Below, in pieces: positions 17,131-24,409 of a DNA stretch of 42,287 nucleotides. Source of the DNA: GCA-2697345 sp045565015 (GTDB taxonomy: Bacteria; Pseudomonadota; Alphaproteobacteria; Rhodobacterales; Rhodobacteraceae); NCBI GenBank assembly GCA_045565015.1, contig JBJLGD010000015.1, forward strand, positions 1-42,287. The letters run 5' to 3'. Positions within the stretch are counted from its first letter, which is position 1, and each line of letters begins with the position of its first letter. The notes beneath the pieces are model-generated. The model made no database searches, was not told where the DNA came from, and saw only the letters and a list, made by a program, of their open reading frames with translations. Made by a program: the position numbers and the translations under genes.

Positions 17131-18258
17131 ATGAATTATCATACTAAATTCCCAGCATTAATTGATTTGAAAAAACACGCAAAAAGAAGAATTCCTCATT
17201 TTGTTTGGGAGTATCTTGATAGTGGTACAGGTAATGAGACAACGAGGATTCGTAATAGAGCCGAGCTACAGAAAATATTGTTTCACCCATCCATACTCCA
17301 CGGAGATATAAAGCCTAAATTAAATATCGAGCTCCTAGGGAAAAAATTCTCGTTACCTTTTGGGATAGCTCCAGTTGGAATGTCAGGATTAATATGGCCA
17401 AATGCAGAAATAATTTTAGCTAAAGCAGCATCTAATTTTAATATACCTTATACATTGTCAACAGTTGCCACCCAAACACCCGAAGATATAGCATCACATA
17501 TTGACGGTAATGCGTGGTTTCAGCTTTACCCTCCAAATGACTCAAAGATTCTAGATGATATTTTATCACGGGTCCAAAATAGTGGCTTTTCCACACTAGT
17601 TTTAACTGTTGATGTACCTGAAGCTTCTCGGCGAGAAAAACAAATACGTGGGGGCTTGTCTCATCCTCCAAAGCTGACAGGACGACTTGGTTTTCAAGCT
17701 CTTAAGAGGCCTATATGGCTCAGTGGAATATTAAGAACAGGGATTCCAAAAATGAAATTAATGCAAACCTATTCTACGATAAAAGGAAGGCTATCTTCCA
17801 CAGAGCATATTGGATACCTTTTGAGAACCTCACCTGACATAAATTATTTACGAACTCTTCGAAAGAAATGGAATGGGAATCTCATTGTAAAAGGAATTAT
17901 GCGAGGTAAAGATGCGAAAATCTTAGAAGCTGAGGGGATAGATGCCGTTTGGGTGTCCAACCACGCAGGTCGTCAGTTCGATGGGACTTATGCCTCAATT
18001 GAAGTTCTACCCGAGATAAAAAACTCTACTAATTTACCAATCATTTTTGATAGTGGAATCGAGGGCGGGTTAGATATCATAAGAGCACTTTCGTTAGGTG
18101 CAGATTTTGTAATGTTGGGAAGTGCCTGGCATTATGCACTTGGTGCTTTGGGACATCGAGGGCCAAATCATTTGATAGATATTTTGAGTAAAGATTTAAA
18201 CGCAAATATGGCACAATTAGGTATCGAAGAACTAAAAAATATTTATAGAGAGCATTAA
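17131..18258 (+). CDS. FMN-dependent alpha-hydroxy-acid dehydrogenase/oxidase (LldD family)
   Basis: FMN enzyme of the glycolate oxidase / L-lactate dehydrogenase family, oxidising an L-2-hydroxy acid to the 2-oxo acid. Seen: a TIM-barrel with Tyr28 in WEYLDSG, the QLY motif (131-133), Lys254, the catalytic base His278 in SNHAGRQFD (276-284) and GADFVMLG near the end. Two positions differ from the textbook motifs: SNHAG for SNHGG, and DSGIEGG (307-313), where lactate and glycolate enzymes have an arginine that contacts the flavin. I recall similar variants in Rhodobacterales homologues, so this is probably a distinct subfamily, and I do not name the substrate. Start ATG with GAGG upstream. 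Possibly an operon with the next gene. Confidence 0.85.
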   Translation: MNYHTKFPALIDLKKHAKRRIPHFVWEYLDSGTGNETTRIRNRAELQKILFHPSILHGDIKPKLNIELLGKKFSLPFGIAPVGMSGLIWPNAEIILAKAASNFNIPYTLSTVATQTPEDIASHIDGNAWFQLYPPNDSKILDDILSRVQNSGFSTLVLTVDVPEASRREKQIRGGLSHPPKLTGRLGFQALKRPIWLSGILRTGIPKMKLMQTYSTIKGRLSSTEHIGYLLRTSPDINYLRTLRKKWNGNLIVKGIMRGKDAKILEAEGIDAVWVSNHAGRQFDGTYASIEVLPEIKNSTNLPIIFDSGIEGGLDIIRALSLGADFVMLGSAWHYALGALGHRGPNHLIDILSKDLNANMAQLGIEELKNIYREH

Positions 18259-18317
18259 AAAAAACCGATTTTAAATATGCCACGGTAAAAATAATAAGGA
18301 TTAATGAGGAAAGCTAG

Positions 18318-20153
18318 ATGTCAATATATTTAAAATGTCTTAAAAATAATGTACTTTTGGATAAAGCAGAAAAAAGTAATCTGTTAGGTGAGTTGCCTGA
18401 ATGGGACTTAGATGACTTATACCCAAGCCCCGACAGCAAAAAAATATCTGAAGATATCGGTTGGCTAAAGGTCGAGTGTAAAGCTTTCGCATCTGATTAC
18501 GAGGGGAAATTATCAAGCCTGACGGCTAATAATATGCTCATATGCATAAAAAGATACGAAAAAATAGAAATGGTTTCTGGTCGAATAATGTCGTATGCTG
18601 GTCTTCGGTATTACCAAAAAACAACTGACGAAACCCGAACAAAATTCCTAACAGATAACCAAGATAAAATCACAAATATAACTAGCGATTTAATTTTTTT
18701 CTCATTAGAAATCAACCAACTTGTAGAACATAAACTAAATGCGCTTCTCAAGACCAATGCGGATCTTCGTCGCTACAAACCAATATTTGATCGCCTCCGG
18801 AGTATGAGACCTCACCAACTAAATAAAGAGCTAGAGCTATATATTCATGATTTATCTACAGTGGGTTCGTCATCTTGGAATAGGCTCTTTGATGAAACTA
18901 TAACCGGTTTAGAGTTCAGAATATCAGAGGAAGTAATGGGGATTGAAACAGTCTTAAATCTGTTAACCGACTCCAATAGAAAAAAGAGAGAACTCGCTTC
19001 AAGAGAATTGGCAAGGGTTTTTAAAAAAAATATAAAAATATTTTCACGTATTCATAATACACTCGCCAAAGAAAAGTCTATTAATGATAAATGGCGAAAA
19101 ATGCTTTCACCTCAACACAGCAGACATCTCTCAAATCATGTTGAACCCGAAGTTGTGAATGCCTTGAAAGAGGCGGTAGTGGGTGCATATCCAAAAATAA
19201 GTCATAGATATTATGAAATAAAACGGAACTGGCTCGGATTAGAAAAAATGCAAATTTGGGATCGGAATGCCCCACTACCTCAAGAAGATCAAACACTAAT
19301 AAACTGGAAAGATGCAACGAATACTGTTCTTAACGCATATTCAGAATTTTCGCCCAAACTCTCTCGTATAGCAAAGAATTTTTTTGATAAGGGCTGGATT
19401 GACGCAGCTGTAAAGCCAGGGAAAGCTCCTGGAGCTTTTGCACATCCAACAGTCACAGATGTTCATCCATATATAATGCTTAATTACTTGGGGAAACCTC
19501 GAGATATTATGACACTTGCTCACGAACTTGGGCATGGAATACACCAAGTCCTGGCAGCCGAACAGGGAGAGCTATTATCATCTACCCCATTAACACTCGC
19601 AGAAACAGCATCTGTTTTTGGTGAGATGTTAACTTTTAAAAAAATATTAGGGAATACGAAAACAAAAAAAGAAAGACAAATACTTCTTGCAGGGAAAATT
19701 GAAGATCAAATAAATACAGTTGTTCGCCAAATCGCTTTTTATGACTTTGAATGCAAGTTACACGAAGCAAGGTCAAAAGGGGAATTATCTTCAGACCAAA
19801 TAAATGAATTATGGATGTCAGTCCAAGGGCCAAGCCTGGGACCTGCGTTCGAATTTATGGATGGATATGAAACTTTTTGGGCGTACATACCGCACTTCGT
19901 GCATTCTCCTTTCTACGTATATGCTTATGCGTTTGGTGACGGTTTGGTTAATGCATTATATTCAACGTATGAAGCGGGAGACAAAAACTTCAAAGAAAAA
20001 TATATCCATATGCTCCAAGCGGGAGGTTCAAAACATCACACAGAACTATTGAAGCCGTTTGGCCTCGACGCCACTGACCCTAAATTTTGGGGACTAGGGT
20101 TAGAGCTAATTTCGAAAATGATAGATGAGTTGGAGGCGCTAAATATCGAATAA
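18318..20153 (+). CDS. pepF: Oligoendopeptidase F, M3 family zinc metallopeptidase
   Basis: Cytoplasmic zinc metallopeptidase that trims oligopeptides. Seen: an N-terminal PepF domain beginning LPEWDLDDLYP, then the M3 catalytic domain with HELGH (residues 402-406; zinc ligands His402 and His406, catalytic Glu403) and the third ligand Glu429 in LAETAS, and a C-terminal FVHSPFYVYAYAFGD motif typical of M3B enzymes. Length 611. The ATG has a clear GAGGAAAG upstream. It follows the hydroxy-acid dehydrogenase after 59 bases on the same strand and converges with rpoH, leaving only 28 bases between the stops. Confidence 0.94.
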   Translation: MSIYLKCLKNNVLLDKAEKSNLLGELPEWDLDDLYPSPDSKKISEDIGWLKVECKAFASDYEGKLSSLTANNMLICIKRYEKIEMVSGRIMSYAGLRYYQKTTDETRTKFLTDNQDKITNITSDLIFFSLEINQLVEHKLNALLKTNADLRRYKPIFDRLRSMRPHQLNKELELYIHDLSTVGSSSWNRLFDETITGLEFRISEEVMGIETVLNLLTDSNRKKRELASRELARVFKKNIKIFSRIHNTLAKEKSINDKWRKMLSPQHSRHLSNHVEPEVVNALKEAVVGAYPKISHRYYEIKRNWLGLEKMQIWDRNAPLPQEDQTLINWKDATNTVLNAYSEFSPKLSRIAKNFFDKGWIDAAVKPGKAPGAFAHPTVTDVHPYIMLNYLGKPRDIMTLAHELGHGIHQVLAAEQGELLSSTPLTLAETASVFGEMLTFKKILGNTKTKKERQILLAGKIEDQINTVVRQIAFYDFECKLHEARSKGELSSDQINELWMSVQGPSLGPAFEFMDGYETFWAYIPHFVHSPFYVYAYAFGDGLVNALYSTYEAGDKNFKEKYIHMLQAGGSKHHTELLKPFGLDATDPKFWGLGLELISKMIDELEALNIE

Positions 20154-20181
20154 AACCAGTTCTAAGAGTCGTTAGGTTTTC

Positions 20182-21070
20182 TTAGATCATGCCTTTATCT
20201 TCTGCTAGACTACGCATTTTGATCTGTAATTTTTCAAAAGCTCTAACTTCTAACTGTCGTACTCTTTCTCGACTAATACCATATTGTAGACTGAGCTCCT
20301 CCAAAGTAGAAACTGTCTCACTTAGACGTCGTCTTGAAAGAATATCTTTTTCGCGATCATTCAATATTTCTAAAGCCTCCAGTAATAGCCCTTTTCTGCT
20401 ATCAAATTCATCTTTTTCAGCATAATCTGCTGCTTGGTCTGCGTTTTCATCTTCTAGCCAGTCTTGCCATTGACTAGTGCTCTCTCCATCTACAGAAATC
20501 ACTGCGTTAAGAGATGCGTCGGTCCCAGACATCCGACGGTTCATTGACTCAACTTCTGATTCATCGACGTTAAGTTCAGATGCTATTTGCTTTTTATTTT
20601 CTGGTCTTAGATCGCCTTCTTCAAAAGCACCTATTCTATTTTTTGCTTTACGTAAGTTAAAAAATAACTTTTTTTTGTGCACTTGTTGTTCCCATTTTTA
20701 CTAAACTCCAAGATCTCAAAACATACTCTTGGATTGATGCCCTTATCCACCACATTGCATAGGTCGCAAGTCTAAATCCTTTATCAGGATCAAATTTTTT
20801 AACCGCTTGCATTAAACCTACATTGGCTTCTGAAATTATTTCTGATTGTGGCAGCCCATAGCCTCTATATCCCATTGCTATTTTAGCAGCTAATCTTAAG
20901 TGGGAAGTAACCAACTTATGAGCCGCATCAGTATCTTCATGATCGACCCATCTTTTAGCAAGCATAAACTCTTCTTGAGGTTCAAGCATGGGAAACTTTC
21001 TTATCTGTTGAAGATATCGACTTAACCCATGTCCCGGGCTTGGTGCTGGAAGATTCGAATAATTAGACAT
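20182..21070 (-). CDS. rpoH: Heat-shock sigma factor RpoH (sigma32), interrupted by a +1 frameshift at an A8 run
   Basis: Alternative sigma factor directing RNA polymerase to heat-shock promoters. Two adjacent frames together give one full-length RpoH of about 295 residues. The upstream part carries region 1.2/2 (GLSRYLQQIRKFPML, then TYAMWWIRASIQEYVLRSWSLVKMGT); the downstream part carries the RpoH-specific KKLFFNLRKAK continuation, region 3 and region 4.2 (YGISRERVRQLEVRAFEKLQ). The frame breaks at positions 20669-20676, eight A residues on the coding strand; removing one A restores QKKLFFN exactly. No other lesion is visible in either half. I chose the ATG at 21070 because the longer frame to 21142 would run into the likely promoter. 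The cause may be a sequencing error, a real mutation, or slippage that restores the frame. Confidence 0.88.
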
Positions 21071-21113
21071 TTTCGAGTTGGTCCCTGTAGTTAAAACTAT
21101 ACTTACACTGTTT

Positions 21114-21142
21114 GAGATATTTATTTTATTATGATTTTTCAA
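21114..21142 (-). promoter_or_regulatory. Likely rpoH promoter
   Basis: On the minus strand TTGAAA, 17 bases, TATCTC, giving a leader of about 40 bases before the rpoH ATG at 21070. The -35 lies in CTTGAAA, which is also the consensus -35 of sigma32-type promoters, so auto-activation by heat shock is possible; the -10 is less typical of that class. Confidence 0.4.
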
Positions 21143-21218
21143 GTGGTACTAAAAACAAAAACCATGAATATCTAACAACAAACCAAGTTATATTTACTGA
21201 AAAGAAAGCTTAAACGGA

Positions 21219-22253
21219 CTAAAGCTTTGTAATATCGTCAATTAATTTTTTAAAATCCATCGGCAAGGGTATGCAAAAATGCATAGGTTTACAAGTTACA
21301 GGATGTATAAATCCTAATTCTGATGCATGTAATGCTTGCCGAGGGAAAGCTCTAATAGACATTTGAGCTTTTTCGGAAATTGCCTTATGACCTATTTTTC
21401 GTTTTGCCCCATAAACTGGGTCACCAATCAGAGAGTTTCCGACATAAGATAAGTGAACCCGAATTTGATGGGTGCGGCCAGTCTCCAACCAACACTCAAC
21501 TAGTGATAGAACTTCCGGACTCCCAAATTTTTGTAGAACTCGAGCTCGTGTTACAGCGTGCCTACCCCCCGAAGTTACAACTGCCTGTTTCTGACGATCA
21601 TATCTATGCCTAGCAAGATTACTAACTATCTTTAAAATATTTCCAGCTTCAAAACTAACACCAATCATTCCAAGCAATCTAGGATCTGATGCATTTGGAA
21701 TCCCGTAACATAATGCCAAATATTTTCTTTTTACTGTATGTTTTTCAAATTGTTTGGCTAAATCATGATGAGCTGCATCAGATTTTGCAATTACAAGCAA
21801 TCCAGATGTGTCTTTATCGATCCGGTGAACAATTCCCGGTCTCCGCTCACCACCAATTCCTGACAGAGTATCGGAGCAATGATATAGAAGGGCATTTACT
21901 AGAGTATTATCACGCGAACCAGGCGCTGGATGAACCACCATACCCGCAGGCTTATTAACAATTATTAAAAACTCATCTTCAAAAATTACGTCTAAAGGAA
22001 TATTTTGAGGTACTGCATCCAATCTTGTAGCTTCCGGAATTATTAAACTCCAAACTTGGCCAACCAAAACTTTATAATCAGCCTCTCTAATAATGGCGCC
22101 GTGCAAGCTAACTGCTCCGTTTTGTATTAAACGTGTGGCGTAAGATCTACTCAGATTTAAAGACTCTGGCGCAAACGCAGATAGTGCTTTATCAAGACGC
22201 TTATTACTGCCGTCTATTATTTTAACCTCTACTAAATGAGAGCCTGAATTCAT
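21219..22253 (-). CDS. rluD: RluD-type 23S rRNA pseudouridine synthase (RluA family)
   Basis: Isomerises uridines in 23S rRNA to pseudouridine; RluD itself acts on helix 69. Seen: an N-terminal S4 RNA-binding domain (about residues 15-70) and the catalytic domain with HRIDKDTSGLLV, where Asp146 is the nucleophile, GRTHQIRVH, and GDPVYG near the C-terminus. Length 344. The frame is open to 22352, but its first 33 codons run antisense through the neighbouring gene and have no family resemblance; the ATG at 22253 gives a normal N-terminus. Lies directly upstream of rpoH on the same strand. RluC or RluA specificity cannot be excluded. Confidence 0.9.
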   Translation of the reverse strand: MNSGSHLVEVKIIDGSNKRLDKALSAFAPESLNLSRSYATRLIQNGAVSLHGAIIREADYKVLVGQVWSLIIPEATRLDAVPQNIPLDVIFEDEFLIIVNKPAGMVVHPAPGSRDNTLVNALLYHCSDTLSGIGGERRPGIVHRIDKDTSGLLVIAKSDAAHHDLAKQFEKHTVKRKYLALCYGIPNASDPRLLGMIGVSFEAGNILKIVSNLARHRYDRQKQAVVTSGGRHAVTRARVLQKFGSPEVLSLVECWLETGRTHQIRVHLSYVGNSLIGDPVYGAKRKIGHKAISEKAQMSIRAFPRQALHASELGFIHPVTCKPMHFCIPLPMDFKKLIDDITKL

Positions 22254-22548
22254 GAGTAAGACATCCGAACTAGATCCTGCCAATATAAGATTTCTTCGTA
22301 TTTTAGTAACTACTTTAACAATTACAATGATAGCAGGTATAATAATTATCATTGCTCTTCTTGCAATAAAATTACAACCGTCAACTATTGAAATACCACA
22401 AAATATAAATCTGCCAAGAAATAGTAATGCAATTTCCTATTCTCAAGGATCGGATTGGATCGCTGTTACCACTTCAAATGACCAGATACTGATTTTCGAC
22501 AGCCAGACGGGAAAAATACGACAAACAATAACTGTAGATAAAAAATAA
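22252..22548 (+). CDS. Small membrane protein, DUF6476-like
   Basis: A 98-residue protein of unknown function. Seen: a short cytoplasmic N-terminus (LDPANIRFLRILV), one strongly hydrophobic segment (about residues 15-40) and a C-terminal part (about 60-97) with a beta-rich pattern, SDWIAVTTSNDQILIFDSQTGKIRQ, of the kind seen in one propeller blade. By recall it resembles the DUF6476 proteins found beside rluD/rpoH in Rhodobacterales. It is divergent from rluD, and the two ATG codons overlap in the same CATG. Confidence 0.75.
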   Translation: MSKTSELDPANIRFLRILVTTLTITMIAGIIIIIALLAIKLQPSTIEIPQNINLPRNSNAISYSQGSDWIAVTTSNDQILIFDSQTGKIRQTITVDKK

Positions 22549-22591
22549 CTAAAGCAGATTTTTATTAACGTCTCATAATAAAAAAATAACA

Positions 22592-22668
22592 TGGTACCAC
22601 CTCCCCGGTTCGAACGGGGGACCTCCTGATCCACAATCAGGCGCTCTAACCAGCTGAGCTAAGGCGGC
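22592..22668 (-). tRNA. tRNA-His (GTG anticodon), alphaproteobacterial type
   Basis: A 77-base cloverleaf with CCA encoded: 7-bp acceptor stem GCCGCCT / AGGTGGT, D-arm with GCTC / GAGC, anticodon stem CCTGA / TCAGG around TTGTGGA (anticodon GTG), and T-arm CCCCG / CGGGG with loop TTCGAAC. The acceptor end is unusual: the base at -1 is T, not G, pair 1-72 is G-U and the discriminator is A73, as described for a clade of Alphaproteobacteria whose HisRS co-evolved. A T-run follows. Confidence 0.97.
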
Positions 22669-22724
22669 ACTAAGCCTTGATTATTCTATATAAGGTAGTA
22701 ATTGCAAGGGCTACAGTAGCAAAG

Positions 22725-22754
22725 TTGCGCAGATTATTCATGTTTGTTTATATA
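22725..22754 (+). promoter_or_regulatory. Possible promoter of the DUF6324-like gene
   Basis: TTGCGC, 18 bases, TATATA, ending 69 bases before the ATG at 22824. Motif match only. Confidence 0.32.
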
Positions 22755-22823
22755 AGACTGGTAGTATATGAGTTAAGTATTAAAATAAATCTTAGTAAAC
22801 AACTTTCACGAATAGGGTAAAGA

Positions 22824-23024
22824 ATGTCAATTAATGACCAGAGTGATGTAGAAGCTAACCTTTCAATTGGTCCAACATCACTAGGAATGGTCAGAATCTA
22901 CATAGAAGGTAAAAATATAAGTGTACCCCTTGATTTTGATCCTGAAGAAGCAACAGAGATAGCTGAAGAATTGAAAAATGCCGCAGTAATCGCAAAAAAG
23001 ATGGATGTGAACTCAAAAAAATAA
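22824..23024 (+). CDS. Small conserved protein, DUF6324-like
   Basis: A 66-residue soluble protein of unknown function. Seen: an acidic N-terminus, a short beta-rich middle (GMVRIYIEGKNISVPLDF) and a helical C-terminus DPEEATEIAEELKNAA. By recall this matches the small DUF6324 family of Rhodobacterales; no activity is known. ATG start with AGGG nine bases upstream. It stands alone between the tRNA-His gene and the candidate small RNA, in a region otherwise short of genes. Confidence 0.72.
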   Translation: MSINDQSDVEANLSIGPTSLGMVRIYIEGKNISVPLDFDPEEATEIAEELKNAAVIAKKMDVNSKK

Positions 23025-23420
23025 ATAAGTTTAAGGTCAGTTGCTTGAAGCTTCTGATAAAATCTTCTAATCAGTCACCGACGGCTCTGCCCTTCTCGTA
23101 ATTGGAATAGACATTCCAGTGGCCTTAAGCAATTTCGAGGGAACTGGCTCTGTTTGAACTTTGGTTCGTTTATCTGGTGCCCACCTGTAAAAACAGGTCC
23201 TCGGGAATAAATCACTCCAACGGTGTGTGGTGGTAACCGTCAACCATAATCTTTTCTCGTGCTAGTCTTGACAAAAGTACAGGGCGTAAGGTTTTTAAGA
23301 ATAGACTAAGTTTTTATTCACCCCGAGAACCCTATTTAAATAACCTAATTAAAGCCGCCAACTGTACTAGTGTTAAATCAGTAATTAGAATAACAAATAT
23401 CAACCTCAAAAAGTTTTTCT
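23025..23420. other. Gene-free region between the DUF6324-like gene and nusB
   Basis: About 400 bases without a credible coding frame. Apart from the rod-shaped RNA candidate it holds a separate hairpin ATTGGAAT-AGAC-ATTCCAGT (23101-23120) and a CTGAT / ATCAG dyad (23053-23073). The part from about 23300 to 23420 is AT-rich and nothing else in it is recognisable. Confidence 0.55.
23121..23296 (+). ncRNA. ssrS: Candidate 6S RNA (ssrS)-like structured RNA
   Basis: The plus strand folds by hand into one long rod. From outside in: CCTTAAGC (23123-23130) with GCGTAAGG (23284-23291), one mismatch; ACTGGC (23143-23148) with GCTAGT (23261-23266); an open bubble of 13 and 14 bases; TGGTTCG (23162-23168) with CG..AACCA (23238-23246); GGTG with CACT; CCC with GGG; and a perfect ACCTGT-AAAA-ACAGGT tip (23183-23198). 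A T5 run follows the closing stem. A rod of about 175 bases with a central bubble is the hallmark of 6S RNA, which binds RNA polymerase holoenzyme. I have no alignment, so the identity is inferred from shape and size only. Confidence 0.5.
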
Positions 23421-23870
23421 TCAAAGATCTTTAGACATTTGATCTAAAACAGCATTTACTAATTCCAAACCTTTTTCATCGACTATAAATGCATTTGCTA
23501 CATCTAAAAATTCGACAATAACTACTTTTTGAGGTGTCGTATTTAAAATAAACTCTGCTCCAGCAGCTCGAAAAACAGCCCTTAACATAGGATCTATTCT
23601 ATCAATAGACCATCTTGATACTAAGGCTCTATCAGTTGCCTGATCTATTTTCTTTTGTTGTTCAACCGCTACTTCTAATATTTTTTGAAAGAATGATTTG
23701 TTGCAGGCAGCAAATACGACACCATCATGCGTAGCACCTATTCGAAAACTATTAAATTCTTGGGTGACGACCTTCACAGAAAGATTAGAGTGTTCCATTT
23801 GGAATAATGCCTGCACCGTATAAAACCGCGATGCTGACTTTTTATTAACTTTTTTATCTAATGAATTCAC
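23421..23870 (-). CDS. nusB: Transcription antitermination factor NusB
   Basis: All-helical RNA-binding protein that with NusE (S10) binds boxA for rRNA antitermination. Seen: N-terminal SASRFYTVQALFQME and C-terminal PQKVVIVEFLDVANAFIVDEKGLELVNAVLD, both characteristic of NusB. I chose the GTG at 23870, six bases after AAAGG; a TTG two codons further upstream sits directly on that ribosome-binding site and is unlikely. Length 149. It is the last gene of the riboflavin operon, the usual alphaproteobacterial arrangement, 55 bases after ribH. Confidence 0.93.
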   Translation of the reverse strand: MNSLDKKVNKKSASRFYTVQALFQMEHSNLSVKVVTQEFNSFRIGATHDGVVFAACNKSFFQKILEVAVEQQKKIDQATDRALVSRWSIDRIDPMLRAVFRAAGAEFILNTTPQKVVIVEFLDVANAFIVDEKGLELVNAVLDQMSKDL

Positions 23871-23925
23871 AAACAACCTTTATTACTACTTTCAACGCTT
23901 TGCTAATTAATTAAAAAGCTAATCT

Positions 23926-24399
23926 TTAGTTCTTTTTTGTTATATTGTGCTCATAATGTATCAGGCTTAGCATTGCATATGCGGCACTGCCACCTTTATT
24001 CATTTTTGCGGGATTAGCTCTTTTTTCTGCCTGATCGACATTTTCAACAGTTAGTATTCCATTTCCTATATTTGCGCCTCTGAGCCCTAACAACATCAGA
24101 CCATTCGAGCTGTCCGAACACACAGTCTCGTAATGACTTGTCTCCCCCCTAATAACACAACCTAAAGCAATAAACCCATCATAATTTAAATTTTCGTGAG
24201 CTAACCGAATTGCTGATGGTATTTCCAACGCTCCAGGAACGTTAATAACGTCAATATTAGCACGATGCTTTTCACATTCGGCCTGTGCCCCAGATAACAG
24301 CTGAACACTTATATCAGTATAGTAAGGTGCTACCACTATTAAAATATTTATTGGTCTTTTAAAATTTAGAGTTTTCGTCTTTTGATTAAAATTAATCAT
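23926..24399 (-). CDS. ribH: 6,7-dimethyl-8-ribityllumazine synthase RibH
   Basis: Condenses 3,4-dihydroxy-2-butanone 4-phosphate with the ribitylamino-pyrimidine to give lumazine, the penultimate riboflavin step. Seen: the PGALEIPSAI motif (residues 55-64) and the active-site segment GCVIRGETSHYE (80-91) with the conserved His89. Length 157. Lies 10 bases after ribBX in the same operon. Confidence 0.95.
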   Translation of the reverse strand: MINFNQKTKTLNFKRPINILIVVAPYYTDISVQLLSGAQAECEKHRANIDVINVPGALEIPSAIRLAHENLNYDGFIALGCVIRGETSHYETVCSDSSNGLMLLGLRGANIGNGILTVENVDQAEKRANPAKMNKGGSAAYAMLSLIHYEHNITKKN

Positions 24400-24409
24400 A
24401 ACATTTCTT

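Noticed and set aside
20162..20185. CTAAGA/TCTTAG dyad between pepF and rpoH as bidirectional terminator
   Set aside because: Six AT-rich base pairs with a 12-base loop, overlapping the rpoH stop; too weak to call.
20182..21142. Reading the two rpoH frames as two separate sigma-like genes
   Set aside because: Each half lacks what the other has, and joining them by one-base removal reproduces the family sequence across the junction.
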